Counted from the first letter of the stretch, positions 47,911-57,097 are shown. The stretch is DNA of 64,000 nucleotides from Helicobacter cappadocius (GCF_030688855.1 NZ_JAUYZK010000002.1:1-64000); one strand, 5' to 3'. A program made the numbers and translations. Notes: generated from the letters alone by a model not told the origin.

Positions 47911-48926
47911 AATTCTTTAAATTCTAGCAGTTCTTTGGCAGTATCAACAGAATTTGTATTTGAGATAATATGGGAATATTTTCCTATTTTATAGACTTTG
48001 TCATAGTATTTTTCTATTAAGATTTCAGCAATTTTTTCTAATTCTTGATTTTCCCATAGTTTCCCAATAATTGCAAAAATATTTTTTTGAATGTAAGGTT
48101 TGATTTTTTCCATTGCCCAAAAAAAGTCTGCTTCAGGAATATTTTTATATAGTTTTACAATACGTCCAATTCGCTGTTCTATAGGGGCTTGTATCAAAAT
48201 ATTTATTCCATTGTGATACCCACTGAAGAGACTATTTGGAATAATAAGATTTCCTAGCTTTCTGGATTCTGCCTCTATAAATAAAATAGGTTGGTTTTGT
48301 TTATTTTGGATATCTTCATAAAGAATGTTTTCAAACATCTTTTGAGAGGGTTGTTTTCCCATGTAATAAGTTGCCATTCCTCCAAAACTAGATCCATAAT
48401 GCCTCGCTAATTTTTCTAAATGAATGCTAGAATCTTCTAAAATTTCTATAATTTCGCTTTTTCCACATCCAGTAGGACCGCAAAGGCTAATAAAGCGATG
48501 CTTTAAGGGGGTATTAAAATAGTTTAGCACTTCATTTCTATAAGCCTTATAGCCATTTTCTAGTTTGGATACTCGAAAACCAATGTGCCCTAAAATAGTT
48601 TTCATCGCTTCGCTTCTTTTTCCGCCCCTTGCACAATAGACAATAGATTTGTTTTTGTGATTGAGTATGGCTTGTAGCATTTCATTTTCAGAGATAGAAT
48701 CTAGGAGTGCAGAGATATTCTTACAAGCAATACTTGCTCCTAAAATACTCGCTTTTAGGGGAGATTCTTGTTTGTAGATAGTCCCAATTCTTGCATGTTC
48801 TTCGTTGCTAAAAACAGGTAGATTGATAGAGTTGGGTATATGGGAATAATCATATTCTCTCGGAGTTCTGACATCAATAATATAATCAAACTCTTTAAAG
48901 AGATTCTTATTTGATAATATTGCCAT
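47883..48926 (-). CDS. mnmH: tRNA 2-selenouridine synthase MnmH (SelU/YbbB)
   Basis: MnmH replaces sulfur by selenium at the wobble 2-thiouridine of tRNA using selenophosphate, via a geranylated intermediate. The protein has an N-terminal rhodanese domain with DVRTPREYDYSHIPNSINLP and the active Cys in IVYCARGGKRS, then a P-loop domain LCGPTGCGKSEII. The start at 48926 has GGTGGA upstream; a longer frame to 48974 would only extend inside the preceding gene. It overlaps that gene by 20 bases. The gene implies a selenophosphate supply. Confidence 0.9.
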   Translation of the reverse strand: MAILSNKNLFKEFDYIIDVRTPREYDYSHIPNSINLPVFSNEEHARIGTIYKQESPLKASILGASIACKNISALLDSISENEMLQAILNHKNKSIVYCARGGKRSEAMKTILGHIGFRVSKLENGYKAYRNEVLNYFNTPLKHRFISLCGPTGCGKSEIIEILEDSSIHLEKLARHYGSSFGGMATYYMGKQPSQKMFENILYEDIQNKQNQPILFIEAESRKLGNLIIPNSLFSGYHNGINILIQAPIEQRIGRIVKLYKNIPEADFFWAMEKIKPYIQKNIFAIIGKLWENQELEKIAEILIEKYYDKVYKIGKYSHIISNTNSVDTAKELLEFKEFYKDSFNPL

Positions 48927-50925
48927 TGGTAAACATCCACCAGCTAATAGCTTTGGCCTCTTCAAGTTTTTCATAGAGTTTTTTTGCTTCCTTTTGATCG
49001 CTAGGTATTGGAGTAGTGTTTTTGAAATATTCTATTGGCATGTTAGGGACATAAATAAAACGATTGGTAGCAATCACATAATATCCAAGCGCATAACCAT
49101 CTTCATGGTATTTGTTTGCATGATTGTTACTTAAAAGAGGCTTTCCAAAACTGCTATACTTAAAACCTTTTGGAGATACAAGTTCTACAATTGTTGGGGC
49201 AATATCTATGTGGGAACCTATGTTGTAAAGTTGTTTTGGAGTCAAGATGGGAGAATATACAATCAGCGGAATAGATTTTCCTTTTTGATTATTTAATTTT
49301 GCTCTAACATACATCCTGCCATAGTGATCGCCAGTAATAATAAAAAGAGATTGTGGAAAACGTTTAGAAGCTTCCTTGATAAATTTTGTAACCTGTTTAT
49401 CATACCACCAGGCATGACCTAACATTGTTGCGACATCCTCATTATGATTAAATTCTTTTTTTGAAATATGGGTTTTTAAAAATGTATTTATTTTATCCAT
49501 TGGGACATTGTAGTGTTTTAGATCTACATCATATGGAGGATGATTAGAAGTGGTCATTACCATATTAAATGTAGGATTTTGCGTCATCGCAGTATTGTCA
49601 ATAAGATAGTCAAATAAAATAGGATCATACACCCCCCAAATATTTTCAAGCGGTTTGGGATAGGATTTATCTTGAGTATATTCCAATAAGTCTGTATTTC
49701 CAAATATTTTATCAAATCCTTCAGAATGAGTATATATATCAAGTTGTTGCCAAGCTTCAGATCCCCCATAGTAAAATCTAGTTTCATATCCAAGCTTTTT
49801 CATAATACCTCCAACGGCGGTTGGAAACAATGGCATAATACCCGCTTTAGAATTCAAAGCTGTATCAAAATTAAAAAGTCCCGTAATTTGTACATCAAGG
49901 CTTCTTATCGTTACATCAGCATTTTCTATAAAATGTTTTATTTTTAAGCCGTGTTTTCCATCTATAAGAGATTTTAGTCCAGACATTAATCCAATTTCAT
50001 TAAATTCATTATCAAAATTCCATTCACTCAAGCTTTCTGAGACGATATAAAAAATATGCTTGATTTGGGGTGCTTTTTGTATGTTGGTGCTAGTGTGTTG
50101 CAGCAAAATAGAAAGATCAAAAGGGGGATTTGAATCTAAAGGAAGATTAAAAAAGCTTTTGGTTGTATCAATGGGAGATTTATTGTAAAAAAAAGTTGAA
50201 TTTGCTTTGTAATTATGATAGACAACATAAAGATTACGAAATGCTCCTGGAGTTATTTTTTTTAAAAATGGATCTTTTGAAAATTTTGTATTCATATCTA
50301 GAGAAATTTCTTTAAATCCTAGATGGGAAGTGATAAAAATCAGCATTATGATACATAAAATACCAAAAGCTATCAAAGAGGAAATTTTAGGATATTTTTT
50401 TGGGAATTTTCTTAGAAAAAAAGAATCTACAAGGTTGGAAAATTTGTTGTAGATAAAAATAGAAATAGCAGTACATAGTATCAAAATGATAATTTTTGTG
50501 CCGATGTAATAATTTCCCTGCAATCCTGTTTTAAAGATAGCAGTTTTATCATCATTGATAAGTCCTAAGAGGTTATTATCAAATACATTTCCAAAAATAC
50601 TAAAAAAAGCTATATTTGAAATACCTAAAAAAATACAGATAAAAAAGATAACTCCTGCATAAACATTTAAAATATATTTTTGAAATGAAAAAAAACACAA
50701 TAAAATTCCAAGAATCAAAAACATAACACTTGCAAACGCTACTGTTTTATTATCATATTTTGAGCCATTTATGAGTGTATTTATAATATCATAGAAGCTT
50801 ACTTCCCCCATTGCATTTTGGTATATTCCGGTATAAAGTATAAAACAAATACGAATACATATAAATAAAAAAGCAAGAAAAAGAGTAAAGCTAATTGTTT
50901 TAAGTATAGTTGAAAAGATTCTCAC
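48907..50925 (-). CDS. LtaS-like membrane sulfatase-family enzyme (probable phospho-group transferase)
   Basis: The 672-residue protein has five N-terminal membrane spans to about residue 215, then a periplasmic alkaline-phosphatase/sulfatase-fold domain. Metal or active-site segments include IFYIVSESLSEWNF, SLDVQITGLFNFDT, FIITGDHYGRMYV and GSHIDIAPTIVEL. LtaS-type enzymes move phosphoglycerol or phosphoethanolamine groups onto cell-surface glycans; the substrate here is unknown. The start is GTG with AAGGAT upstream. Downstream in the operon is MnmH, upstream the Kdo-hydrolase genes, which suggests LPS modification. Confidence 0.78.
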   Translation of the reverse strand: MRIFSTILKTISFTLFLAFLFICIRICFILYTGIYQNAMGEVSFYDIINTLINGSKYDNKTVAFASVMFLILGILLCFFSFQKYILNVYAGVIFFICIFLGISNIAFFSIFGNVFDNNLLGLINDDKTAIFKTGLQGNYYIGTKIIILILCTAISIFIYNKFSNLVDSFFLRKFPKKYPKISSLIAFGILCIIMLIFITSHLGFKEISLDMNTKFSKDPFLKKITPGAFRNLYVVYHNYKANSTFFYNKSPIDTTKSFFNLPLDSNPPFDLSILLQHTSTNIQKAPQIKHIFYIVSESLSEWNFDNEFNEIGLMSGLKSLIDGKHGLKIKHFIENADVTIRSLDVQITGLFNFDTALNSKAGIMPLFPTAVGGIMKKLGYETRFYYGGSEAWQQLDIYTHSEGFDKIFGNTDLLEYTQDKSYPKPLENIWGVYDPILFDYLIDNTAMTQNPTFNMVMTTSNHPPYDVDLKHYNVPMDKINTFLKTHISKKEFNHNEDVATMLGHAWWYDKQVTKFIKEASKRFPQSLFIITGDHYGRMYVRAKLNNQKGKSIPLIVYSPILTPKQLYNIGSHIDIAPTIVELVSPKGFKYSSFGKPLLSNNHANKYHEDGYALGYYVIATNRFIYVPNMPIEYFKNTTPIPSDQKEAKKLYEKLEEAKAISWWMFTNGNIIK

Positions 50926-50929
50926 AACA

Positions 50930-50970
50930 ATCCTTATAATATTAAAAATAAAAGAGTGTATTATAAGGAT
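50930..50970 (-). promoter_or_regulatory. Inverted repeat covering promoter and ribosome site of the LtaS-like gene
   Basis: ATCCTTATAATA (50930-50941) and TATTATAAGGAT (50959-50970) are perfect 12-bp inverted copies. Read on the minus strand, the upstream arm holds TATAAT and the downstream arm holds the AAGGA ribosome site of the gene that starts at 50925. Confidence 0.5.
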
Positions 50971-50992
50971 ATTTTTATAAAAAAGAATTAAA

Positions 50993-51568
50993 TTATTTTA
51001 AATTATAATAATTATTATTTGATATTTTTTTAATAAAATAAATTATTATAGAAATAATAGATAATATCCATGTGGGCACATCAATAAAGTAATCAAATAA
51101 GTTTTTAGAATCCATTGTATTTAAAGAATATGCAAAAAGACATAGCAAATAAATAATGCCCAATATTTTGTCAATATAATAAGCAACAATAGTAATCAGA
51201 CAACAAGTGATAATAATAAAAATAGATGATTGATAATATAGGTTGATGGGTATGAGATTTAATGCACTCAAATACAAAATAAGCCCGAAGAGAAAAATAA
51301 ATACAAATCCTCTTAGGCTTATAAGATTGTTTTGATGGGTTTTGAGATTTTCAAATATTGTCATAATGCAAAAAGTAAATAAAAATACACTCATTCTTCC
51401 TGTGTAACTATAGGTCAAAATATTAATTGAGAGATTATTTATAGGAATATTTACGACAATTGCACCTAGTATCATCAGGATAAAATTTATTTTTTTTGAA
51501 ACTTTTGCCCTATGTCCAAAATATCCTAGAAATGCCATATAAGCCAAAGAAAAAACATAATCATTCAT
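50993..51568 (-). CDS. Membrane subunit of Kdo hydrolase (Helicobacter type)
   Basis: This very hydrophobic 191-residue protein has about six membrane spans and no soluble domain. It overlaps the sialidase-like gene upstream by ATGA. In H. pylori a two-protein complex, a membrane protein and a sialidase-like protein encoded side by side next to pyrC, removes the outer Kdo from LPS. This gene holds the same place and size, so I assign it as that membrane partner by context rather than motif. Confidence 0.7.
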   Translation of the reverse strand: MNDYVFSLAYMAFLGYFGHRAKVSKKINFILMILGAIVVNIPINNLSINILTYSYTGRMSVFLFTFCIMTIFENLKTHQNNLISLRGFVFIFLFGLILYLSALNLIPINLYYQSSIFIIITCCLITIVAYYIDKILGIIYLLCLFAYSLNTMDSKNLFDYFIDVPTWILSIISIIIYFIKKISNNNYYNLK

Positions 51569-52695
51569 AGTTTTGTCCTTAAAAATGAGCGATTTAAACG
51601 AATATGCCTTATATTTTTTCTATTAAAAGTATATACAATATCGATATTATCACCATCTGTAATAGTTGTAGGATAGCTCACTTCAGCAGAGGTGGTATAA
51701 TCCAAATCAGTGATTTTTCTAAATTGTTTTGGAGAAATCATTATAGATAAAGTTAGTGTTCCTCGTTCAAGGCCAGGAGATTTATTGAAAGTGTTATGAA
51801 TGAGATAAATATCCTTATTAAATCTAATTAAATTGGCAGAATTATCATAATTTTTTATATTTGTTTTCTCTGGGGGTAGCCATTTCTCTCCACCATCTTC
51901 GCATACTTGTGAAAACATTGTATTTTGATAGACATTTTTGTTTCTAAAAACGGCTAAACATTTTGTATGCGATAGTGGAGCAAGAGTTGGTTGAAGCTGA
52001 CCATGAAGATTATTTGGCTTGTTGGTAGAAACAACATTGCCAGAAGAGTCGAATCTAACCATTAGTGAATATTTATCGGCAAGTTCATGATAAATGGGTA
52101 AAATAAATCCCCCATCGCTAAGTGCGATAGGAGTAGATCGAACAAGATTACTAATATTTCCAAATGGGCTCAATTCAAGCATTTGTTTGTAAGTAAGAGT
52201 TTTTTGTGGCGAAAATTCATCACTATATAATTCATAGATTTTACTTGTCGCCCATCCTCCAATGCTTACGCCAACCACAAAAAGATAAATCCTATTTTTA
52301 ACTCTATATAATACGGGATTGCCAAGTTTTTTGATGTATTGTTTGGATTTTTTGCTCAAATCTTCTCTTGTAAGCATTACAAATGGCTTACTCCAGAAGC
52401 GTTTCTTACTATCATAGATGCTACCATAAATTTTGACATCTTTGGCACCTTCTTTGCTTCCTGCAAAAAATGCAGCCAAAAGGTTTCCATTTTCAAGACT
52501 TGTAAGTGTTGCAGAGTGTGCAGAAGCTACTCCTTCAGGCATGGGAATATCTATTTTTGAAAAATAGGGTTCAGTGTAGGGGATAGGCTTGATAGCTATT
52601 TGAAAATCCATTTTATCTTTAGGGACTTGATAGGAAAGGTAGGAAAACCATCCTCCAAGCAAAATTACAATAAGGATAAAATAGATTTTTTTCAT
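51565..52695 (-). CDS. Sialidase-like catalytic subunit of Kdo hydrolase
   Basis: The 376-residue product has an N-terminal membrane anchor (IYFILIVILLGGWFSYLSY) and then a sialidase-like beta-propeller: AHSATLTSLENGNLLAAFFAG, VRSTPIALSDGGFILPIY, and an Asp-box-like CEDGGEKW. The H. pylori counterpart is needed to remove one Kdo sugar from LPS. The ATG at 52695 overlaps the pyrC stop as ATGA, so it is the better start than 52710. It is coupled both to pyrC and to the membrane subunit. Confidence 0.82.
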   Translation of the reverse strand: MKKIYFILIVILLGGWFSYLSYQVPKDKMDFQIAIKPIPYTEPYFSKIDIPMPEGVASAHSATLTSLENGNLLAAFFAGSKEGAKDVKIYGSIYDSKKRFWSKPFVMLTREDLSKKSKQYIKKLGNPVLYRVKNRIYLFVVGVSIGGWATSKIYELYSDEFSPQKTLTYKQMLELSPFGNISNLVRSTPIALSDGGFILPIYHELADKYSLMVRFDSSGNVVSTNKPNNLHGQLQPTLAPLSHTKCLAVFRNKNVYQNTMFSQVCEDGGEKWLPPEKTNIKNYDNSANLIRFNKDIYLIHNTFNKSPGLERGTLTLSIMISPKQFRKITDLDYTTSAEVSYPTTITDGDNIDIVYTFNRKNIRHIRLNRSFLRTKL

Positions 52696-53714
52696 ATAAC
52701 TTGCGTCCATTCCAATAATGCACCCGCATTGAAGGGGATAATATTATTTTGTATAAGTTTGATTTGTGTGGGCACCCAAGAATGTTTCTTGCACAACCTT
52801 ATCTCTTTAGGTTGTAGATCGTTGATATTGTATATTTTTTTAGCGTTGTTGCTGATAAAAGCTTGAAGATTTTCAAGCTTGTTGTGTTTTTCAAATAAAG
52901 TGGCTAATGCACACAATATCATTGGAGAAGAAAATATTCCAGCTGCAGCACTATCTTTGAGTTTATTTTTTTCTAAATGTGGTGCACTGTCAGAACCAAA
53001 ACTAACCTTTGGATGTGCATTGAGTGCAAGGTTTAATAGCATATCTCTATCTTTTGGTGTTTTTAGTATAGGTTTGCAAAATCGATGGGCATTAAGAGCA
53101 CCTCCTAGCATATCATCTAAGGTCATTGTGATATGATGTAATGTAAGCGTGGCATAAATATTAGGGTATGTTTCCAATAGCTCAATACTCCGATGATCGC
53201 TCATATGTTCAATAACGATTTTGAGTTTAGGAAAATCTTGTGCTAATTTGGCGAAGATTTTTCCAAACTGGTATTCTCTATCCATAGAAAAACCATTTGT
53301 TTCTCCGTGAATAGATAGTATAAACCCCATATTTTCTGCTATGTCGCATATTTTTAACATATGGGGTGTTAAGATTTCATTCAGACCATTTTCGCTATTA
53401 GTGGTTGCTCCTTTTGGATAAATCTTGAGAATTTTAATACCTTTGTTTTTGGCATATTTGAGTTCTTCTTCATTTATAGAATCTGTAATATAGAGAGTTA
53501 AAAAAGGTTTAAAAGTTTTGTGTTTTGAGTTTGAAGTAATTTCTTCACCATATTGAAGTGCGAGTTCAGTTGTTGTGATAGGCGTAGTTAGGTTTGGCAT
53601 AACTACTGCCCCTGCGAATTGAGAGGTTGTATATTCAATGATATTTTTCAGCATTTCACCTTCTCGCAAGTGTAAATGCATATCAAGCGGGTCTTTCAAA
53701 ACAATTTCTTCCAT
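52692..53714 (-). CDS. pyrC: Dihydroorotase
   Basis: PyrC closes carbamoyl-aspartate to dihydroorotate in pyrimidine synthesis. The 340-residue, class II-type protein has the metal pair and substrate arginine in DMHLHLREGEM, the carboxylated-Lys context KIYPKGATT, His residues in SIHGETNG and VIEHMSD, and the catalytic Asp in FGSDSAPH. It heads the envelope operon on this strand. The 260-base AT-rich region upstream (53715-53974) holds no gene; it includes several TATAAT-like sites. Confidence 0.96.
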   Translation of the reverse strand: MEEIVLKDPLDMHLHLREGEMLKNIIEYTTSQFAGAVVMPNLTTPITTTELALQYGEEITSNSKHKTFKPFLTLYITDSINEEELKYAKNKGIKILKIYPKGATTNSENGLNEILTPHMLKICDIAENMGFILSIHGETNGFSMDREYQFGKIFAKLAQDFPKLKIVIEHMSDHRSIELLETYPNIYATLTLHHITMTLDDMLGGALNAHRFCKPILKTPKDRDMLLNLALNAHPKVSFGSDSAPHLEKNKLKDSAAAGIFSSPMILCALATLFEKHNKLENLQAFISNNAKKIYNINDLQPKEIRLCKKHSWVPTQIKLIQNNIIPFNAGALLEWTQVI

Positions 53715-53974
53715 AGGGGATCCTTGATTTTTTGTTAGGATTTAATTTTACTATGTTAGAATTAATTTTACTCCAATTTTAAAAAATTAATTAATATATA
53801 GTGAAATTTATCTAGTATAAAAATCCCCAATATATGATATTTATATTATATATATTAAATTAAAAATAATTCTTATCATTAATTTAATATAAAATAAATC
53901 ATAAATTTTATTTATAGGGAAATAACAAATAAGCTCAAAAATAAAATTAGACACCATACAGAATCCAATTTAGA

Positions 53975-54844
53975 TTATCTATAAAGAAAGTATCTTACCT
54001 TAATTCTTATGAGAGTTTTTGTGGTGGGTCTAGGATAATCTTTATAGGCTATTTCTATTGTTCTGGTGGTATTTTTATCTAGGATAATAGATCCTGAATT
54101 TTTGATAATTTTCAAATCACTAATATCACCGTTAGGATATAGGTAAAATTCTATAGCATTTTCTCCATCTTGTCCCAAGTATCCAGCCTCTCTTGGGTAT
54201 TGTAGATATTTTTGTGTGATTCTTCCAATATCTCTTAGGTTGTTTTTGATAAAGTCTTTTTCTGCACTACCTAAATCTCCAAATTCATCCCCATAAAGTT
54301 CATCAATCTCTTCTTTTGTGTCAGAATCCAATCCTTTATCGTCTTGAAGGCTTTGTGAAGAATTTTGAGGTATTTGTAATGCCATCATTTGTTGCTTGGA
54401 GAGTAGAGAGAGATTTTTGGGATCAATATAATCTTTATCGTATTTATGAAGAGCTTTTTCTTTTGAATCCTGCTGTTTTTTTTGTTGAGTTATTTTACTC
54501 TTTTCCTCTTGTTTTGGAGGTGTTTTTTGGGCTTGGGCAGGATTATTTTTACTTGGGGTGGCATCTAGTGTTGGCATAGTTGGGGGAGTGTTGATAGATT
54601 GTATGGGGGTAGGGTTACTTTTATTTGCCTTAGTTACTGGTGGGGCACCGGGTTTATTTTTTGAAGGATCTTGAGAATGTCCTCTTTTGAGAACCAATAA
54701 ATTACTCGCATCTATTTTTTCTAAGCGTGGGGGAGTGTGAGTAAGTTTGCTAAGTGCATAGACGAGCAACAATACCAATAGATGAAAAAAAATAGATAGA
54801 AATAATGCAATAATAAAACGTTTTTCAGATCCTTTGTCTTGCAT
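53975..54844 (-). CDS. TonB-like periplasmic energy transducer
   Basis: The 289-residue protein has an N-terminal membrane anchor (FIIALFLSIFFHLLVLLLVYAL), a long Pro/Lys/Gln-rich spacer (about 45-135), and a C-terminal TonB-type domain with YPREAGYLGQDGENAIEFYLYPNGDISDLKIIKNSGS. Such proteins pass proton-motive energy to outer-membrane receptors. ExbB and ExbD genes are not adjacent. It follows fliO on the same strand with a 19-base gap. I recall the same order beside pyrC in H. pylori. Confidence 0.82.
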   Translation of the reverse strand: MQDKGSEKRFIIALFLSIFFHLLVLLLVYALSKLTHTPPRLEKIDASNLLVLKRGHSQDPSKNKPGAPPVTKANKSNPTPIQSINTPPTMPTLDATPSKNNPAQAQKTPPKQEEKSKITQQKKQQDSKEKALHKYDKDYIDPKNLSLLSKQQMMALQIPQNSSQSLQDDKGLDSDTKEEIDELYGDEFGDLGSAEKDFIKNNLRDIGRITQKYLQYPREAGYLGQDGENAIEFYLYPNGDISDLKIIKNSGSIILDKNTTRTIEIAYKDYPRPTTKTLIRIKVRYFLYR

Positions 54845-54863
54845 TTTTCTTTTTATTTAACCT

Positions 54864-55682
54864 TTATTTTTTGCTTAAAGAAGTCCAAATTTTATCATCG
54901 ATCATTCTTTTTTTATTCCCCTTTGCCTCAGAAGCATTTTTCATTTCTTTGATGAATTCTGAAGAATTATCTATGTTTATTTTATCAATAAGAATATTTT
55001 GTTTATTTCCCAGCAGTATCAGATATTGATATTTTTCTCCTCCAAGTAGAAGGAGTCTATTATTTGCATCGATATTTTTGGTTGCTAGAATTTGAAGTTT
55101 TGAATTTTTAATTTCAAAGATTGTTTTGTTTGTAGAGGAACGGATTTTTTTTCTTACAAAGAACATTATTAAAATAAGTGCCACCATAAATCCTAACACT
55201 AACCAATACTGATAATCTTGCATTCCTAGACTTGTAGAGTTAGAAGAAGTTTCTGATTTAAATAGATCGGGCTTTATAGAAGAGGGTGTTTTTATGATGG
55301 AATTTACATTATCAATGGATTTTTTGAATAGAAAACGCAATCTTAAAGTATAGCCATCTTTGGACTTACTTGCATTGATTTCAAAAGGAATCTTTGATTT
55401 TGGAACAATATAAATATCTTTATTTTTTGAAAAAATTTCAAGGGATGTTAAAACAGAAGAGGCAAAATTTCTTTGCAGTTTTTGTTTAGTTGTCGCATTT
55501 TTTAGCAAGATTATTTTTTCGTTTTGGATATTGAATTCTTGAGGAGATGAGGTGAATTGCATATTGGAGAAAAACATCACATCAATGCTATTTCCACGAT
55601 CAAAAACTTCTATTTTTTTGATCATCGCCTGTGCGAACAAAGAATGAAAAAATATAATAAATACAATAAATATTTTTTTCAT
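54864..55682 (-). CDS. fliO: Flagellar export protein FliO (with large periplasmic domain)
   Basis: The 272-residue protein has a signal peptide (MKKIFIVFIIFFHSLFAQA), a periplasmic beta-rich domain to about 155, one membrane span (YWLVLGFMVALILIMFFV), and a cytoplasmic part with LQILATKNIDANNRLLLLGGEKYQYLILLG, the FliO core. FliO stabilises FliP assembly in the flagellar export gate. Enteric FliO lacks the large periplasmic part; the Helicobacter form has one, as here. It lies 6 bases after fliN. Confidence 0.85.
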   Translation of the reverse strand: MKKIFIVFIIFFHSLFAQAMIKKIEVFDRGNSIDVMFFSNMQFTSSPQEFNIQNEKIILLKNATTKQKLQRNFASSVLTSLEIFSKNKDIYIVPKSKIPFEINASKSKDGYTLRLRFLFKKSIDNVNSIIKTPSSIKPDLFKSETSSNSTSLGMQDYQYWLVLGFMVALILIMFFVRKKIRSSTNKTIFEIKNSKLQILATKNIDANNRLLLLGGEKYQYLILLGNKQNILIDKINIDNSSEFIKEMKNASEAKGNKKRMIDDKIWTSLSKK

Positions 55683-55688
55683 CTATGA

Positions 55689-56042
55689 TTAAGAATCTCT
55701 TGTGAGGTAGTAAATAATTGCATTTGAATCAAGTATTTCATTGAGTCTAATGGCTAGATTTTTTTCATAGACCATTACCTCGCCTTTCCCAACAACTCTT
55801 CCATTAACAAAGGTATCTACACTTTCTCCAGCAGGTTTTCCTAGATCTATGATAGATCCTTTTTCAAATTTGAGTATCTCAGATAGGGGAATTTTTGTTG
55901 AACCTAGTTCAGCATTAAAGGTTATTTCCATATCTAGTAATCCTTCATAGTTGCTCATCAGATCTTCAAGATAGGTTGCTAACTCAATATCTTTTTCAGA
56001 ATGGATTTTTTGCTTGTCTAAAATAGAATTTTGCTCATTCAT
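55689..56042 (-). CDS. fliN: Flagellar motor switch protein FliN
   Basis: FliN forms the lower C ring that sets rotation direction and docks export cargo. The 117-residue protein has the SpoA domain from about 38: MEITFNAELGSTKIPLSEILKFEKGSIIDL, then VDTFVNGRVVGKGEVMVYEKNLAIRL. It is first in a fliN, fliO, TonB-like operon. A -10 box TATAAT lies on the minus strand at 56132-56127, giving a leader of about 80 bases. Confidence 0.95.
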   Translation of the reverse strand: MNEQNSILDKQKIHSEKDIELATYLEDLMSNYEGLLDMEITFNAELGSTKIPLSEILKFEKGSIIDLGKPAGESVDTFVNGRVVGKGEVMVYEKNLAIRLNEILDSNAIIYYLTRDS

Positions 56043-56126
56043 TTTTTGCCTTTAAATACTATATTTAAGCTACTCTCATTTATCTGGGTCTGATTTGAAT
56101 CTCATAAATCGTATCAAATTTTGATA

Positions 56127-56132
56127 ATTATA
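56127..56132 (-). promoter_or_regulatory. -10 box of the fliN operon
   Basis: On the minus strand TATAAT preceded by AAGG lies about 85 bases upstream of fliN. No sigma-54 or sigma-28 pattern was seen here. Confidence 0.4.
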
Positions 56133-56193
56133 CCTTAATTTATGCTCGATAGTTTTTTGTTATTATTGAATTCACAAAAATATCTTCAAGCTA

Positions 56194-56832
56194 TCAAGCA
56201 GGTTTAAAATTGCTTTTTGAGAGACAAAATTCTTCTACAAAACATTTTTCACACTCAGGTTTTAATGCCTTGCAAGTATATCTTCCAAAAAGCACAAAAG
56301 CTTGATGAAGAATACTCAAGTTTGTTTTAAAAGCCTTACTTAAATCTATTTCTGTTTGTAATGCAGTTTTTGCTTTGCTAAGACCCAATCTGTGAGATGT
56401 TCTAAATACATGCGTATCTACAGCCATATAATTAGCTTCAAAATACTCTATAAGAACTACATTGGCAGTTTTCTGTCCTACTCCCGCAAGAGTTTTAAGT
56501 TCTTCTTGAGTGGAAGGAATTTTGCCTTCAAAATTTTCCATTACTTGGTTTGCCATTTTGATAAGATTATTAGCTTTTGTATTGAAATAAGAGATGGATT
56601 TTATAAGTTCTTTGACTTCTAAAATATCTGCTTTTGCTAGAATTTCAGGAGTAGGGTATTTGGAAAATAGAGCAGGGGTAACGATATTAACTCTTTTATC
56701 AGTGCATTGTGCAGAGAGCATTACACAAACTAGAAGTTCATAAATATTTCTATATTGTAACTCTGTTTTTGGATTTGCATAATGTTGTAAAAAACGTTTT
56801 TTTATTTCCTGAATTTTTTGGATTTTGGTCAT
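56194..56832 (-). CDS. nth: Endonuclease III
   Basis: Nth removes oxidised pyrimidines and nicks the abasic site. The 212-residue protein has the helix-hairpin-helix with catalytic Lys (LKTLAGVGQKTANVVL), the catalytic Asp in MAVDTHVFRTSHRLGL, and the 4Fe-4S ligands CKALKPECEKCFVEEFC (C-x6-C-x2-C-x5-C). Its start overlaps the feoA stop by one base. Confidence 0.97.
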   Translation of the reverse strand: MTKIQKIQEIKKRFLQHYANPKTELQYRNIYELLVCVMLSAQCTDKRVNIVTPALFSKYPTPEILAKADILEVKELIKSISYFNTKANNLIKMANQVMENFEGKIPSTQEELKTLAGVGQKTANVVLIEYFEANYMAVDTHVFRTSHRLGLSKAKTALQTEIDLSKAFKTNLSILHQAFVLFGRYTCKALKPECEKCFVEEFCLSKSNFKPA

Positions 56833-57062
56833 TATAAAACAACTTCTACTTGAATTTGTTTGGCTTCATAATCGCGCAAAGCAATTTGAGATTGATCAAT
56901 ACAAATAGAGAGAGTAGATTTTTTTGCTGTGTGATGCATCAACTTTATGATAGCTCCTTTTGTGATTCCAAAGGCTATGAAGCGGTTTTTTAGAGCTTCA
57001 TCAGAGAAATCAATATTTGTTATTTTGTATTGATGATCTATTTGGCACTTATCTAATGTCAT
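56832..57062 (-). CDS. feoA: FeoA-like ferrous iron transport protein
   Basis: FeoA is a small SH3-fold protein that assists the FeoB ferrous iron channel. The 76-residue product has LKNRFIAFGITKGAIIKLMHHT and SQIALRDYEAKQIQV, the family pattern. feoB is not adjacent; the gene is paired with nth as I recall in H. pylori. GAGGAG precedes the ATG. Confidence 0.9.
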   Translation of the reverse strand: MTLDKCQIDHQYKITNIDFSDEALKNRFIAFGITKGAIIKLMHHTAKKSTLSICIDQSQIALRDYEAKQIQVEVVL

Positions 57063-57097
57063 TTTCGCTCCTCTTGATATGCGTATAATTTTAGATT

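Noticed and set aside
53715-53974. Fur box in the AT-rich region upstream of pyrC
   Set aside because: AATAATTCTTATCATTAATT-like stretches are only partly palindromic and the region is almost pure A/T; matches here are expected by chance.
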